64,000 bases of DNA from Chitinophaga ginsengisegetis. Its GTDB lineage: Bacteria; Bacteroidota; Bacteroidia; Chitinophagales; Chitinophagaceae. Shown one piece after another: positions 45,220-54,988 of the stretch. The notes under the pieces are model-generated. The model did no database searches. It was not told the DNA's origin and was given only the letters and a program-made list of their open reading frames with translations. The position numbers and the translations under genes were made by a program. The stretch spans positions 186,001 through 250,000 of the forward strand of contig NZ_FUZZ01000002.1 in assembly GCF_900168065.1 (NCBI RefSeq), written 5' to 3'. Positions within the stretch are counted from its first letter, which is position 1, and each line of letters opens with the position of its first letter.

Positions 45220-47460
45220 ATGCATCTACCATCATTGATCATTGACCTGGCATTAATATTAGGAGCGGCGGGAGTTATTACATTACTGTTTAAACGGCTG
45301 AAACAGCCGATGGTGCTGGGGTATATCATCGCGGGGTTTATAGTGGGACCCAATTTCAAACTATTTCCCACTATCGGGGATGCGGAAGGCATAAAAACCT
45401 GGTCTGAGATCGGCGTTATTTTCCTCTTATTTTCACTGGGTCTGGAGTTTAGTTTCAAAAAGCTGATGCGGGTGGGAGGTACTGCCACCATTACCGCATT
45501 TGTAGAAATAGCGCTTATCACGGTAGCCGGTTATTTCACCGGTAAACTGATGGGCTGGGGTTTTATGGACAGCCTGTTCCTCGGGGGTTTACTGGCCAGT
45601 TCTTCCACTACTATTATTATCCGCGCCTTTGAAGAATTAGGCATCAAGAAAAAGTCCTTTACCAAAATCGTATTCGGTGTATTGGTGATAGAGGACATTG
45701 TGGTGATCCTCATGATGGTATTGTTATCTACAATGGCAGTGAGCCGTAAATTTGAAGGAACAGAGATGTTGTTTACCATTGCCAAGCTGATGTTCTTCCT
45801 GGCCGTATGGTTCCTGGCGGGTATCTTCCTGTTACCTACTGCACTCAAAAAAATAGAACGTTACCTGAATGGTGAAACCCTGCTGATACTGAGTATAGCA
45901 CTCTGTCTGGGCATGGTGATCCTGGCTACCAAAGTGGGCTTCTCCGCAGAACTGGGCGCCTTCATCATGGGTTCTATCATAGCGGAAACCACCTCTTCTG
46001 AAAAAGTGGAGCACCTGATACAACCGGTAAAAGATCTTTTTGGCGCTATCTTTTTCGTATCGGTAGGTATGCTCATTAACCCGGAAATGATTATAGAATA
46101 CAGGTGGCCGGTGTTGTGGATAACCTTGTTAACTATTACCGGTAAATTTTTCAGCACCACTATGGGAGCATTATTATCCGGTCAGCCGCTGAAACAGGCC
46201 GTTCAGGTGGGTATGAGTATGGCGCAGGTAGGTGAGTTTGCCTTTATTATTGCCACGCTGGGGCTTTCACTGGGTGTGACCAGCGAGTTCCTGTTCCCGG
46301 TAGCCGTGGGCGTTTCGGCCATTACTACTTTTACAACGCCTTACATGATCAAGTTTTCCATACCGTTTTACAACTGGCTGGAGAAAATTATCCCCGCGCG
46401 CTGGATGGCCACCCTGAACCGGTATAGCGCCAGTTCACAAACCTTACAGGCGGAAAGCGACTGGCGTATTGTATTGCGCAGTTATGTAAAAGTGATTGTA
46501 CTCAATGCGGTGATCATCCTCGCGGTGATCCTGCTGAACACCTACTATATTGGTCCGTTTGTGATAAAATATGTAAAGAACCTGTTCCTGGCGGAGCTGG
46601 TGAGTGTGATCATTGGAATTGCCATGATGTCGCCGTTTATCTGGGCGCTGATGGTACAGAAAATTTCGAGCAACTCTTACAAGGCGTTGTGGCTGGACTC
46701 CAAATACAATCACGGACCGCTGGTAGTGGTGGAAGTGGTACGTAACGTGGTGGCGGTGCTGCTGGTGGGTTTCCTGGTAAACCAGTACTTCCCTTTCTGG
46801 CAGGCGTTGATGGGCACCGCCATTATATTGGCCTGCGTGTTGCTGGTACTGCGTTCACAATTACAGAAATATTATAACCGTATTGAAAGCCGCTTTCTTA
46901 CCAATCTGAATGCCCGTGAAACGGCCGATGCAGCTAATAATAAAGCCACAGCAGCAGATCTTCTGCCCTGGGATGCGCAGGTTTCTGAGGTGGAAATTGA
47001 TCCATGGTCAACCCTGGTGGATAAGCCGCTGATAGATCTGCAGCTGCGGGAGAAATATGGCATCAACGTAGGAGCCATTAAGAGAGGCAATGTGACCATC
47101 TACGCCCCTACCCGTGATGAAAAATTGTTCCCGCACGATATCCTTACTGCTATTGGCACGGAAGCGCAGCTGGAAGAATTTAACCGGGTAGTGAACACGC
47201 TGAATGTAGAAAGAAGTGATGATGTGGCAGATGAAAACATTGGCCTCACCAGCATCGTGGTGGATGAGCACAATGGCCTCAAAGGCCAGACCATCCGCGG
47301 TTCCGGCATCCGCGAAAAAACACAGGCGCTGGTGGTGGGTATTGCCCGCGGCGGTGAAAAGATCCTTAACCCCGCTTCCGAAACGGAGTTTGAATGGGAA
47401 GATGTAGTCTGGCTGGTGGGTAACCGCCGGAAGATCCTGGAATTTTCACGGGGCAGATAA
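45220..47460 (+). CDS. CPA2-type cation:proton antiporter with RCK/TrkA-C-like domain
   Basis: A 746-residue inner-membrane protein. The N-terminal part has the CPA2 set of about twelve membrane segments (KRLKQPMVLGYIIAGFIVGP in the first pair, LLFSLGLEF, ELGAFIMGSIIA). A C-terminal cytosolic part from about 590 holds a TrkA-C-like regulatory domain (QLREKYGINVGAIKRGNVTIYAPTRDEKLFPHDILTAIGT). It would exchange K+ or Na+ for protons. No ancillary subunit gene is adjacent. A strong terminator follows directly after its stop codon. Confidence 0.86.
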   Translation: MHLPSLIIDLALILGAAGVITLLFKRLKQPMVLGYIIAGFIVGPNFKLFPTIGDAEGIKTWSEIGVIFLLFSLGLEFSFKKLMRVGGTATITAFVEIALITVAGYFTGKLMGWGFMDSLFLGGLLASSSTTIIIRAFEELGIKKKSFTKIVFGVLVIEDIVVILMMVLLSTMAVSRKFEGTEMLFTIAKLMFFLAVWFLAGIFLLPTALKKIERYLNGETLLILSIALCLGMVILATKVGFSAELGAFIMGSIIAETTSSEKVEHLIQPVKDLFGAIFFVSVGMLINPEMIIEYRWPVLWITLLTITGKFFSTTMGALLSGQPLKQAVQVGMSMAQVGEFAFIIATLGLSLGVTSEFLFPVAVGVSAITTFTTPYMIKFSIPFYNWLEKIIPARWMATLNRYSASSQTLQAESDWRIVLRSYVKVIVLNAVIILAVILLNTYYIGPFVIKYVKNLFLAELVSVIIGIAMMSPFIWALMVQKISSNSYKALWLDSKYNHGPLVVVEVVRNVVAVLLVGFLVNQYFPFWQALMGTAIILACVLLVLRSQLQKYYNRIESRFLTNLNARETADAANNKATAADLLPWDAQVSEVEIDPWSTLVDKPLIDLQLREKYGINVGAIKRGNVTIYAPTRDEKLFPHDILTAIGTEAQLEEFNRVVNTLNVERSDDVADENIGLTSIVVDEHNGLKGQTIRGSGIREKTQALVVGIARGGEKILNPASETEFEWEDVVWLVGNRRKILEFSRGR

Positions 47461-47493
47461 AAGCATAGGATCGCCTTCGGCGATCCTATGCTT
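47461..47493. terminator. Bidirectional terminator between antiporter and acnA
   Basis: A perfect 14-bp stem (47461-47474 with 47480-47493) and CTTCG loop, starting at the base after the antiporter stop, with a T run after it on both strands. The acnA stop codon (47486-47488) lies inside the right arm. The core matches the hairpin after topB. Confidence 0.85.
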
Positions 47494-50230
47494 TTTCAAG
47501 AAACGCCCGCAGCACATACTGCAAAATACCACCATGACGATGATACTCTATTTCTATCAGGGAGTTCAGCTTGGATTTTACTTTGAAAACAATGGGCGCC
47601 CCTTCTGCCGGGATAGCCGTTACCGTTAGTATTTTATTTGGAACGAGACCAGCAGATATGTCGCTGATGGTGTACAATTCAGTTCCGGTAAGTTTTAAGG
47701 TGTTTGCATTTTCTCCTTCCAGGTATTCGAGTGGAAGTACGCCCATACCTACCAGGTTGCTGCGGTGAATACGTTCGTAGCTTTCTGCAATCACTGCTTT
47801 TACACCGAGAAGATTGGTGCCCTTTGCAGCCCAGTCGCGCGACGAACCGCTGCCATATTCCTTTCCGGCCAGTATAATCAACGGCACTTTTTTAGCAGCA
47901 TATTGCTGCGCCGCATCATAAATGGGCAATACTGTTCCGGATGGAATGATGGTGGTAAAACCACCTTCTTTGGGCGACAGCTCATTTTTAATACGCACAT
48001 TGGCAAAGGTGCCGCGGATCATTACTTCATGGTTTCCCCTGCGGGAGCCATAGGAGTTAAACAGGCGTGGATCAATGCCACGGTCCAGCAGGTATTTACC
48101 AGCCGGCGTATCCGGTTTGAATGAACCCGCCGGAGAGATATGATCCGTGGTGACGGAGTCTCCCAGTTTCAGCAGCACGCGTGCATCTTTTACATCTTCC
48201 ACGGGAAGCGGGAATTCAGACAAACCGTTAAAGAACGGCGCTTCCCGGATATAGGTAGAGTCGTTGCTCCAGTGATAATCCTTCCCGGAGGGCGCCAGTA
48301 AACCGCGCCATTGTTCGTCACCGTCGAATATTACTTTGTAGATATTTTCAAAATCTTCCTGCTTTACTGCGGCGGCTACAGCGTCGTTGATTTCCTGCTG
48401 GGTGGGCCAGATATCACGGAGGTATACGGGTTCGCCATTGGGGTCGTAGCCCAGCGGGGCGGTGAGCATATCCACATCGATGCGGCCTGCAATGGCGTAG
48501 GCTACCACCAGCAATGGCGAGGCGAGGAAGTTCATCTTCACCTGCGGATGTACCCTTGCCTCGAAGTTACGGTTGCCGGAAAGTACAGATGCCACCACCA
48601 GGTTTCCTTTCTCCACCGCTTCCGCGATGGCCGGCGGCAGCGGACCACTGTTACCAATACACGAAGTACAGCCGTAGCCAACAATATGAAAACGCAGCGC
48701 TTCCAGTTCGGAGAGTAAGCCCGAGCGTTTCAGGTATTCCGTTACTACCCTTGAACCTGGCGCCAGGCTGGTTTTCACCCAGGGCTTTACATACAACCCG
48801 CGACTGATAGCTTTTTTCGCTACCAGCCCTGCGCCTATCATCACGCTTGGATTGGAAGTATTGGTACAGCTGGTGATAGCGGCAATGGTAATGGCGCCAT
48901 CGCTCAGTACATATTCTTCATTTTTCAGTTTAATACGTACGGATTTAAGATAATCCAGTTCTACCGCTACTTCTTCTACGTGCTTTTGTATTTCGTAGGT
49001 AAAAGCGGTACCTGAGCCTCCTTCCGATAACCAGGCGGTGTCGCGGCGTTTTCCTTCGGGCGTATACATGCGTTTAAATTCCTTGCTGAGCAGGGTTTCA
49101 AACTCGTTGTGCAGGTCGCGGACCAGGATACGGTCCTGTGGCCGCTTAGGCCCGGCTACAGCGGATTGTATTTGTCCGAGGTCCAGTTCAATAATATCCG
49201 TATAGGTGATTTGCTCGCTGCCATGACGCCAGAGCATATTTTCTTTGCAATAGTTTTCCACCTGCGCAATATCCTCTTTGGAGCGGTTGGTGCGGTGCAT
49301 GTATTGCAATGTTTGCGTATCTATCGGGAAATAAGTAACGGTGCAGCCAAATTCCGGTGACATATTGGAGATCGTGGCGCGGTCGGGTACAGAGAGGAAG
49401 TCCAGTCCGTCGCCGAATACTTCCACAAATTTGTCGACCACCCCGTATTTACGCAACAGCTGCGTGATGGCGAGTACCATATCGGTGGCGGTAACGCCTT
49501 CTGTGAGCCGGCCGGTGAGACGCAGCCCGATCACCTGGGGACAGGAGAAATAGATGGGCTGGCCCAGGATAGCAGCTTCTGCTTCAATACCACCTACGCC
49601 CCAGCCCAGTACACCGATACCGTTAACCATGGGGGTATGGGAGTCGGTGCCAACCAATGTATCGGGAAACAGCCAGCCATCGCGGCTTATAACGCCTTTG
49701 GCGAGGTATTCCAGGTTTACCTGGTGACAGATACCCATGCCTGGCGGTACTACCGTAAAATTATCGAAAGCCTGTTGCGCCCATTTGAGCAGCTGGTAAC
49801 GTTCTTTATTACGTTCATATTCATAGGCCACATTTTTTGTATAAGAGTAATCTGTTCCAAAGAAATCGACCTGCACAGAGTGATCTACCACAAGATCCAC
49901 CGGGATGGCCGGGTTAATTTTTGCACCGTCTTTTCCTTTACGGATCACCTCTGCACGGATGGAAGCAATATCCACTACGGCGGCTACACCGGTAAAGTCC
50001 TGCATCAGTACGCGCGCGGGCTTAAAAGGTATTTCTTTGTCCGTCCCTGCGGGGTCCCAGTTTACCAATGTTTCCAGGTGTTCGTCGGTGATGGCGAAGT
50101 TGTCATGGTTCCGCAGAACATTTTCCAGTAAGATCCTGATCGAGAAAGGCAACCGGGAGATTTTTCTACCGTCCTGTTCCAGTTTGCTGAGTGATGCGAT
50201 ACGTGGCTGCATAATCTGAGTTGTTGACAT
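47486..50230 (-). CDS. acnA: Aconitate hydratase A
   Basis: A 914-residue TCA-cycle enzyme that isomerises citrate to isocitrate through a [4Fe-4S] cluster. The three cluster cysteines are visible in ITSCTNTSNPSVMIG and GYGCTSCIGNSG. Other family blocks are VGTDSHTPMVNGIGVLGWGVGGIEAEAAILGQP and the swivelling domain with GKEYGSGSSRDWAAKG. Length fits the AcnA (IRP-like) class. Single gene on the minus strand. Confidence 0.95.
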   Translation of the reverse strand: MSTTQIMQPRIASLSKLEQDGRKISRLPFSIRILLENVLRNHDNFAITDEHLETLVNWDPAGTDKEIPFKPARVLMQDFTGVAAVVDIASIRAEVIRKGKDGAKINPAIPVDLVVDHSVQVDFFGTDYSYTKNVAYEYERNKERYQLLKWAQQAFDNFTVVPPGMGICHQVNLEYLAKGVISRDGWLFPDTLVGTDSHTPMVNGIGVLGWGVGGIEAEAAILGQPIYFSCPQVIGLRLTGRLTEGVTATDMVLAITQLLRKYGVVDKFVEVFGDGLDFLSVPDRATISNMSPEFGCTVTYFPIDTQTLQYMHRTNRSKEDIAQVENYCKENMLWRHGSEQITYTDIIELDLGQIQSAVAGPKRPQDRILVRDLHNEFETLLSKEFKRMYTPEGKRRDTAWLSEGGSGTAFTYEIQKHVEEVAVELDYLKSVRIKLKNEEYVLSDGAITIAAITSCTNTSNPSVMIGAGLVAKKAISRGLYVKPWVKTSLAPGSRVVTEYLKRSGLLSELEALRFHIVGYGCTSCIGNSGPLPPAIAEAVEKGNLVVASVLSGNRNFEARVHPQVKMNFLASPLLVVAYAIAGRIDVDMLTAPLGYDPNGEPVYLRDIWPTQQEINDAVAAAVKQEDFENIYKVIFDGDEQWRGLLAPSGKDYHWSNDSTYIREAPFFNGLSEFPLPVEDVKDARVLLKLGDSVTTDHISPAGSFKPDTPAGKYLLDRGIDPRLFNSYGSRRGNHEVMIRGTFANVRIKNELSPKEGGFTTIIPSGTVLPIYDAAQQYAAKKVPLIILAGKEYGSGSSRDWAAKGTNLLGVKAVIAESYERIHRSNLVGMGVLPLEYLEGENANTLKLTGTELYTISDISAGLVPNKILTVTAIPAEGAPIVFKVKSKLNSLIEIEYHRHGGILQYVLRAFLEKA

Positions 50231-50356
50231 TTTAGTGAAACAATGATGCTACCATTTTGTTTATTAAATATACCTTATTGTGAAGCGTTTATGAACCATT
50301 AATATTAAAATAACCCTGCTGTAGCCATGCATTGGCCTATATTAGCTTTATTATAA

Positions 50357-51205
50357 ATGCACCTCAAAATGACCGAAAAATTAAAAGTACCCTCCACTTC
50401 CCGCCTGGTGCTGGAAGCAGCCATGCAATTGTATACCACACCACTGCAGCAACAGTATATAGAAGCGATCGATTTTAGCGAAACCAGCGGTTTCTATGAT
50501 GAACTGAAACAGCAATATCCGTTTATTGCAGATATGATATGCCTGCGAAAACAAAGCATCCGCCGGATGTTGCGGGAGCGCATGCCGGCATTTCCGGGTC
50601 AACAGGTGGTTATGCTGGGCGCCGGACTGGACCCTTTATCTTTATATCTCCTGGAAAATTACCCGCAACAGATCAGCAGGATTATAGAAGTGGATAATGG
50701 ATATATTGAAGAAAAGCAGCAACTCTATGAAGAGATCATGCCGGGCAATCCGCTGATCCGTTTTATCAAATGTGATATAACGGATACTGCGTTGTTATGG
50801 AGTAAGTTATTGGAAAACGGCTACCGGGAAGAGATTCCTGCGATCATTGTTTTTGAGGGCGTGCTTCATTATATCTCTAACGATGCGTTTGTGCAGGTGA
50901 TGCAGTTATTTAAAACGCCACAGCAACATCACCTGGTGTTGCTGGATTATTCTCTATCTGAAGAAGAAGTACCTGCCAGGTTCCTGTCTTATCACAAAGC
51001 AGTGAAGGAAGTATTGGAAAACTATATTGGCCGGCCGGTAAATGTGAATAACCGGGCGGATATTGCAGGCTTATTATACCAGCTGGATGGAATACTGGAT
51101 ACAGTGGAGCCCTTGTGTGAAACGGAGAAAAAGCTCACCGGGGACAATCATCTGTTTCATGCGCCCGGTGAAGGCATTGTGGAAATGGTGAGCTTCCGGA
51201 TCTAG
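50357..51205 (+). CDS. LCMT-family class I SAM-dependent methyltransferase
   Basis: A 282-residue protein with motifs of the leucine-carboxyl-methyltransferase/Ppm1-like group: SAM-binding QVVMLGAGLDPLSLYL, the acidic RIIEVDNGYIEEKQQ and the catalytic-region VFEGVLHYI. Bacterial members of this family methylate polyketides or unknown small molecules. ATG 50369 is an alternative start. No biosynthetic genes surround it. It converges on the MBL-fold gene with a 3-nt gap. Confidence 0.8.
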   Translation: MHLKMTEKLKVPSTSRLVLEAAMQLYTTPLQQQYIEAIDFSETSGFYDELKQQYPFIADMICLRKQSIRRMLRERMPAFPGQQVVMLGAGLDPLSLYLLENYPQQISRIIEVDNGYIEEKQQLYEEIMPGNPLIRFIKCDITDTALLWSKLLENGYREEIPAIIVFEGVLHYISNDAFVQVMQLFKTPQQHHLVLLDYSLSEEEVPARFLSYHKAVKEVLENYIGRPVNVNNRADIAGLLYQLDGILDTVEPLCETEKKLTGDNHLFHAPGEGIVEMVSFRI

Positions 51206-51208
51206 GAA

Positions 51209-52219
51209 CTATTCCCACCAATGCTCCTGCGGATAATGTGCGCCTACGGTTACCGGCTCTCCTATGCGGGGCGTGGTAACCAGCAGCCCCCTTTGCGCGC
51301 CGGCGGTAGTCACCCGTTTCGGGGAGTCATTCCATGCATGCATAGCCAGTACAAATTTGCCCCAATGTACCGGCAGCAGGGCGCGTGCCTGCAGGTCGAT
51401 GGCCGCCTGCACGGTTTCTTCCGGGTTCATATGGATGAAAGGCCAGTAATCGTTGTATTGCCCGCATTCCAGTATCACCAGGTCGAACGGACCGAATTTA
51501 TCACCAATGGCTTTGAAATGCGTGTCGTACCCGGAGTCTCCGCCGATAAAAATTTTATACCCGAATATTTCCAGTACAAAAGAAGACCAGAGGCTACCGC
51601 CTCTTTTAATTCCACGGCCGGAGAAATGTCGTGCAGGCGTAGCCGTTAGGGTGATATCCTTTGCGATTTCACGGGTTTCCCACCAGTCCATTTCCGTGAC
51701 ATTGTTGCCGGTTGCCACGCAGCGCTGCAGATCATAGCCAACGCCTAAGCTGGTATATATTCTTTTGGTATGGGGCTTTAGCTGTGCTAATGTTTTTTTA
51801 TCAAGATGATCATAGTGATTGTGGGTGATGATCATCAGATCTATTTCAGGCATATCGGCGGGCGTATAGGCATCAGCTCCGGGGAATGCCTTTACCATAA
51901 ATGACATGGGCGATGCGCTGCCGCTAAACACGGGGTCTACCAGTATATTAAATCCTTTTACATGGATGAGATAAGAAGAGTGGCCAAACCAGGTGACTAC
52001 GGGCTTTTCCGAGTACAATGCTTTCAGATCCGTGCGCACTGTTGGCATAGGTCCGGGAGGCCGTACATCTGCCGGGCGTTTCAGCACTTTGCGGAGCATG
52101 GTGAAATAAGTAACATCCTCCGGCTTCATCGGCGTAACGGAGAGGTTCTGAAAGGATCCGTTCCGGAAGTTCTGAGACTGTTGTATTCTTTCTTTTATGG
52201 AAGGTAATTTCCGCTGCAT
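51209..52219 (-). CDS. MBL-fold metal-dependent hydrolase (UlaG / NAPE-PLD-like)
   Basis: A 336-residue protein of the metallo-beta-lactamase fold. The metal-binding HxHxDH motif is in IITHNHYDHLDK; downstream His in TPARHFSGRG and Asp in GGDSGYD complete the set, and the closing His is in LLPVHWGKF. This matches the group that contains bacterial N-acyl-phosphatidylethanolamine phospholipase D-like enzymes and UlaG lactonases. The substrate is not known. No signal peptide. Confidence 0.82.
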   Translation of the reverse strand: MQRKLPSIKERIQQSQNFRNGSFQNLSVTPMKPEDVTYFTMLRKVLKRPADVRPPGPMPTVRTDLKALYSEKPVVTWFGHSSYLIHVKGFNILVDPVFSGSASPMSFMVKAFPGADAYTPADMPEIDLMIITHNHYDHLDKKTLAQLKPHTKRIYTSLGVGYDLQRCVATGNNVTEMDWWETREIAKDITLTATPARHFSGRGIKRGGSLWSSFVLEIFGYKIFIGGDSGYDTHFKAIGDKFGPFDLVILECGQYNDYWPFIHMNPEETVQAAIDLQARALLPVHWGKFVLAMHAWNDSPKRVTTAGAQRGLLVTTPRIGEPVTVGAHYPQEHWWE

Positions 52220-52282
52220 GTATTAAAGTTAAGACGCTTTTATAGGAAGACGGGCAGCGCAGGAGAATATTTTACGGGGCGT

Positions 52283-52312
52283 AAAAAAAGGCCCGCCCAA
52301 AAGAGCGGACCT
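52283..52312. terminator. Terminator of the ClC gene
   Basis: On the minus strand AGGTCCGCTC, a TTTT loop, GGGCGGGCCT and then a run of T: a stable stem with minor mismatches, 26 nt after the ClC stop. Confidence 0.75.
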
Positions 52313-52337
52313 GCATTTCAACCGTTATGTCAGGATG

Positions 52338-54137
52338 TTAAGGCCGTGCCAGCAGGCGTTTGCCCCGCGCCATTAACCGCAGCAGGCGGGTATTGCCATA
52401 GAAAGCAGAATGATACTTTGCGGTAGCCTTGCGGCGTTCGCCATAGGTTCTCAGCACCGCATCGGCAGTGACAATGCCTGTTAATTTCTTTCCCGCATCG
52501 AGTACCGCCAGGATATCCGGCGGATAGCTATCGAAGAGTTCTGTAACGAGATTGATATCATCGGCGGGGTACAGGTAGGGCGCAGATGATTCCAGGAGGC
52601 CCCGGAGAGGCGTATTGTTTCCGGCGGACAGGTGCTGCCGGTTTACATATCCTTTGAAATGCCCGGTCTGATCTGTTACCGGCAGGTAGCGGTAGTGATA
52701 AAAAACTGTTTGCAGCAACTGATGTGCCTGCGCCTGGGTGGTCTCTTCCTCCAGCGCTACAGAAGGGCTGGTGGCCACGGCCGCCACATTGATCAGCTGC
52801 ATCATATCAGGGGTATATTCTTCCGGGGTGGCCACGCCTCTGCGGCGGATCTTTTCTGTCATGATACTGCCTTTCATCAGGAAGAACGACACAAAATAAG
52901 CGGCCGTGCAGGCGGCTATCAGCGGCAGCAGCCCATGTGTTTGCCCGGTTGTTTCCAGTGAGAATACAATAGCCGTGAGCAATGCGCGGGAGGCGCCGGC
53001 AAACATGGCAGCCATACCAATCAACGCCGCTGTAGCGATGTTGATGCCGCTGCCGGGGAATAGATGCATCACTGCCACACCCAGCAATGCTCCAAAGGCG
53101 CCACCGATGGTAAACAGGGGCGCCAGCGTTCCGCCGGAGGTACCGCTGCCCAGGGAAATCACCCATGAAAGATATTTGAGCACACAAAGCGATACCAGCA
53201 GTGCCAGCGGCGCGTTGCCGGTTAACAGTGTTTTAATGTTATCATAGCCCACACCCATTGTGTGCGGGGCGAAGTAGCCGGTCACACCTACTGCGATGGC
53301 GCCGAGTGCCGGCCACCACATCCAGTGAATGGGTAATTTCTCAAACAGGTCTTCCACAAAATAAACGGACTTCGACACGTAAGCCGCCACTACGCCTATG
53401 ATAGCGCCCATCAGCACATAAGTAACCAGGGCGATATCCGTTACCGCAGGGATTGGAGGCATGGCAAAAACCGGGGTGCTGTCGAACAACAGGATGTGCA
53501 TACCGGCGCCGGCGATACAGCCTATGGCCACGGGGATCACCGAACGGGGAGAGAATTCAAACAGCAGCAGTTCAATAGCCAGCAAAATAGCTGCCAGCGG
53601 GCTTCCGAAGATAGCGGCCATACCGGCGCAGGCGCCTGCTGCCAGCAATACTTTTCTTTCCGCCGAAGAAATATGGATCACCTGCCCCATAAAGGAGCCA
53701 ATGGCGCCACCAGTAGCGATGATGGGGCCCTCCGCACCAAAGGGACCACCGGTACCGATAGAGATGGCAGCAGACAAGGGTTTCAGCAATGTAATCACCG
53801 GCGGGATCTTACTTTCATTGCCGATGATGTTTTCCATCGCCTCCGGGATACCATGACCGCGGATGGCTTTACTGCCAAAACGCGCCATCACCCCCACTAT
53901 CAGGCTACCTATGATGGGTACTATGATTACCAGCATGCCCAGATGGTTTCCTGCCGGCCCTGCTTCTTCAAATGAAAATTTCCCGTAAAACGACAGGTTG
54001 GTAATGAGACTGATCAGCAACACCAGTGCTTTTGCCACTACGCCAATAACCAGGGCGTTGATACATGCCTGCAAACTGAGGTAAAACACCCTCCGTGACA
54101 TGTTTCCGGCAAATTTCTGCTCTTTTTTGTGATTCAT
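52338..54137 (-). CDS. ClC-family anion channel/exchanger with CBS domains
   Basis: A 599-residue membrane protein starting at ATG 54137 (an upstream TTG is unlikely). It has the ClC pore motifs: GHGIPEAM (residues 94-101, Ser of the usual GSGIP replaced by His95), GAEGP with the gating Glu136, and SGGTLAPLFTIGG. At the position of the 'proton glutamate' Glu203 of E. coli ClC-ec1 it has Leu190 (sequence AIELLLFEF). Two CBS domains (about 440-590) end the protein. The residue changes suggest it may be a channel or an exchanger with different anion/proton coupling. It is divergent from an Fnr-type gene and shares its FNR-like palindrome. Confidence 0.87.
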   Translation of the reverse strand: MNHKKEQKFAGNMSRRVFYLSLQACINALVIGVVAKALVLLISLITNLSFYGKFSFEEAGPAGNHLGMLVIIVPIIGSLIVGVMARFGSKAIRGHGIPEAMENIIGNESKIPPVITLLKPLSAAISIGTGGPFGAEGPIIATGGAIGSFMGQVIHISSAERKVLLAAGACAGMAAIFGSPLAAILLAIELLLFEFSPRSVIPVAIGCIAGAGMHILLFDSTPVFAMPPIPAVTDIALVTYVLMGAIIGVVAAYVSKSVYFVEDLFEKLPIHWMWWPALGAIAVGVTGYFAPHTMGVGYDNIKTLLTGNAPLALLVSLCVLKYLSWVISLGSGTSGGTLAPLFTIGGAFGALLGVAVMHLFPGSGINIATAALIGMAAMFAGASRALLTAIVFSLETTGQTHGLLPLIAACTAAYFVSFFLMKGSIMTEKIRRRGVATPEEYTPDMMQLINVAAVATSPSVALEEETTQAQAHQLLQTVFYHYRYLPVTDQTGHFKGYVNRQHLSAGNNTPLRGLLESSAPYLYPADDINLVTELFDSYPPDILAVLDAGKKLTGIVTADAVLRTYGERRKATAKYHSAFYGNTRLLRLMARGKRLLARP

Positions 54138-54177
54138 ACTATATAAAGTAACAATTACATCTTTAAAACAATGCAAA

Positions 54178-54197
54178 AATATGATTCAAATCATATT
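54178..54197. promoter_or_regulatory. FNR-box-like palindrome between ClC and the first Fnr gene
   Basis: Arms AATATGATT and AATCATATT, 9 nt each, around CA. Inside, TGAT-N4-ATCA (54182-54193) has exactly the half-sites and spacing of an FNR box (TTGAT-N4-ATCAA). It is 41 nt upstream of the ClC start and about 50 nt upstream of the Fnr start. Its centre is near -60 from the Fnr start codon, whose candidate -7 box is TAGTATTG at 54235-54242. Confidence 0.65.
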
Positions 54198-54247
54198 AAA
54201 ACCTATTTTTTCTTCCAAAAACGCGAAAAAACATTAGTATTGCAGTC

Positions 54248-54922
54248 ATGAAGAAAGCCGGAACCTGCGATCTAAACACCTGTTTTTTATGCCAGTACAG
54301 CATCCCTGAATGGATTGCGGCGGTATCAGATCACAGGCAGCATCTTTTTTATAAGAAGAATGAAACAATTTTCCAGGAGGGCAGCCCGGTAAAGGGGATC
54401 TTTTTTTTGTATGATGGCAAAGTGAAAGTGCATAAGCAATGGGGGGCCGAAAAAGAACTCATCGTCCGCTTTGCACAGAAAGGGGATATCCTCGGGCATC
54501 GCGGGTTGGGCAGCGGAGATCGATTGTATACTGTTTCCGCCACCGCGCTGGAAGACACCACGGTGTGTTATACAGAGCTGTCGTTTTTTGAGGCATCGCT
54601 GAAAGTAAATCCCAGCCTGGCATTGAAGCTGATGCAGTTTTACGCCGACGAATTACAGGAAGCAGAACGGAAGATGCGCAACCTGGTGCATATGGACGTA
54701 AAAGGCAGACTGGCAGACGCTTTGCTGGAACTCAGCCGCTTGCATAAGGCGCTTCATTTTACCATCAGCCGCCAGGATCTTGCGGCTTTTGCAGGCACCA
54801 CCTATGAAACTATTTACCGCAATTTGCAGGAGTTTATCGCGGAGAAGCTGATTACTGCGGAAGGCAGGGCGATAACGATATTAAACGAGAAAAAGCTGCG
54901 CAGGTATATTGTTGGAGGTTGA
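54248..54922 (+). CDS. Crp/Fnr-family regulator with FNR-like cysteine set (1)
   Basis: A 224-residue regulator: cNMP-binding-type beta-roll (residues about 25-120), dimer helix and C-terminal winged HTH (RQDLAAFAGTTYETIYRNL, about 175-195). Cys7, Cys12 and Cys15 cluster at the N-terminus, and Cys107 in TTVCYTEL aligns with Cys122 of E. coli FNR (sequence VCEIPF), so a [4Fe-4S] oxygen/NO sensor is plausible. In the recognition helix Glu and Arg (E-T-I-Y-R) match FNR Glu209/Arg213 while the CRP-specific Arg is absent, fitting TTGAT-like sites. It is a close paralogue of the convergent gene at 54989. Confidence 0.88.
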   Translation: MKKAGTCDLNTCFLCQYSIPEWIAAVSDHRQHLFYKKNETIFQEGSPVKGIFFLYDGKVKVHKQWGAEKELIVRFAQKGDILGHRGLGSGDRLYTVSATALEDTTVCYTELSFFEASLKVNPSLALKLMQFYADELQEAERKMRNLVHMDVKGRLADALLELSRLHKALHFTISRQDLAAFAGTTYETIYRNLQEFIAEKLITAEGRAITILNEKKLRRYIVGG

Positions 54923-54988
54923 AGGGAAGTAACCACGGCGCATACACGCCTTTGAGGTGGACTTGATCCGGAAACGCCCGCTGGCAGG

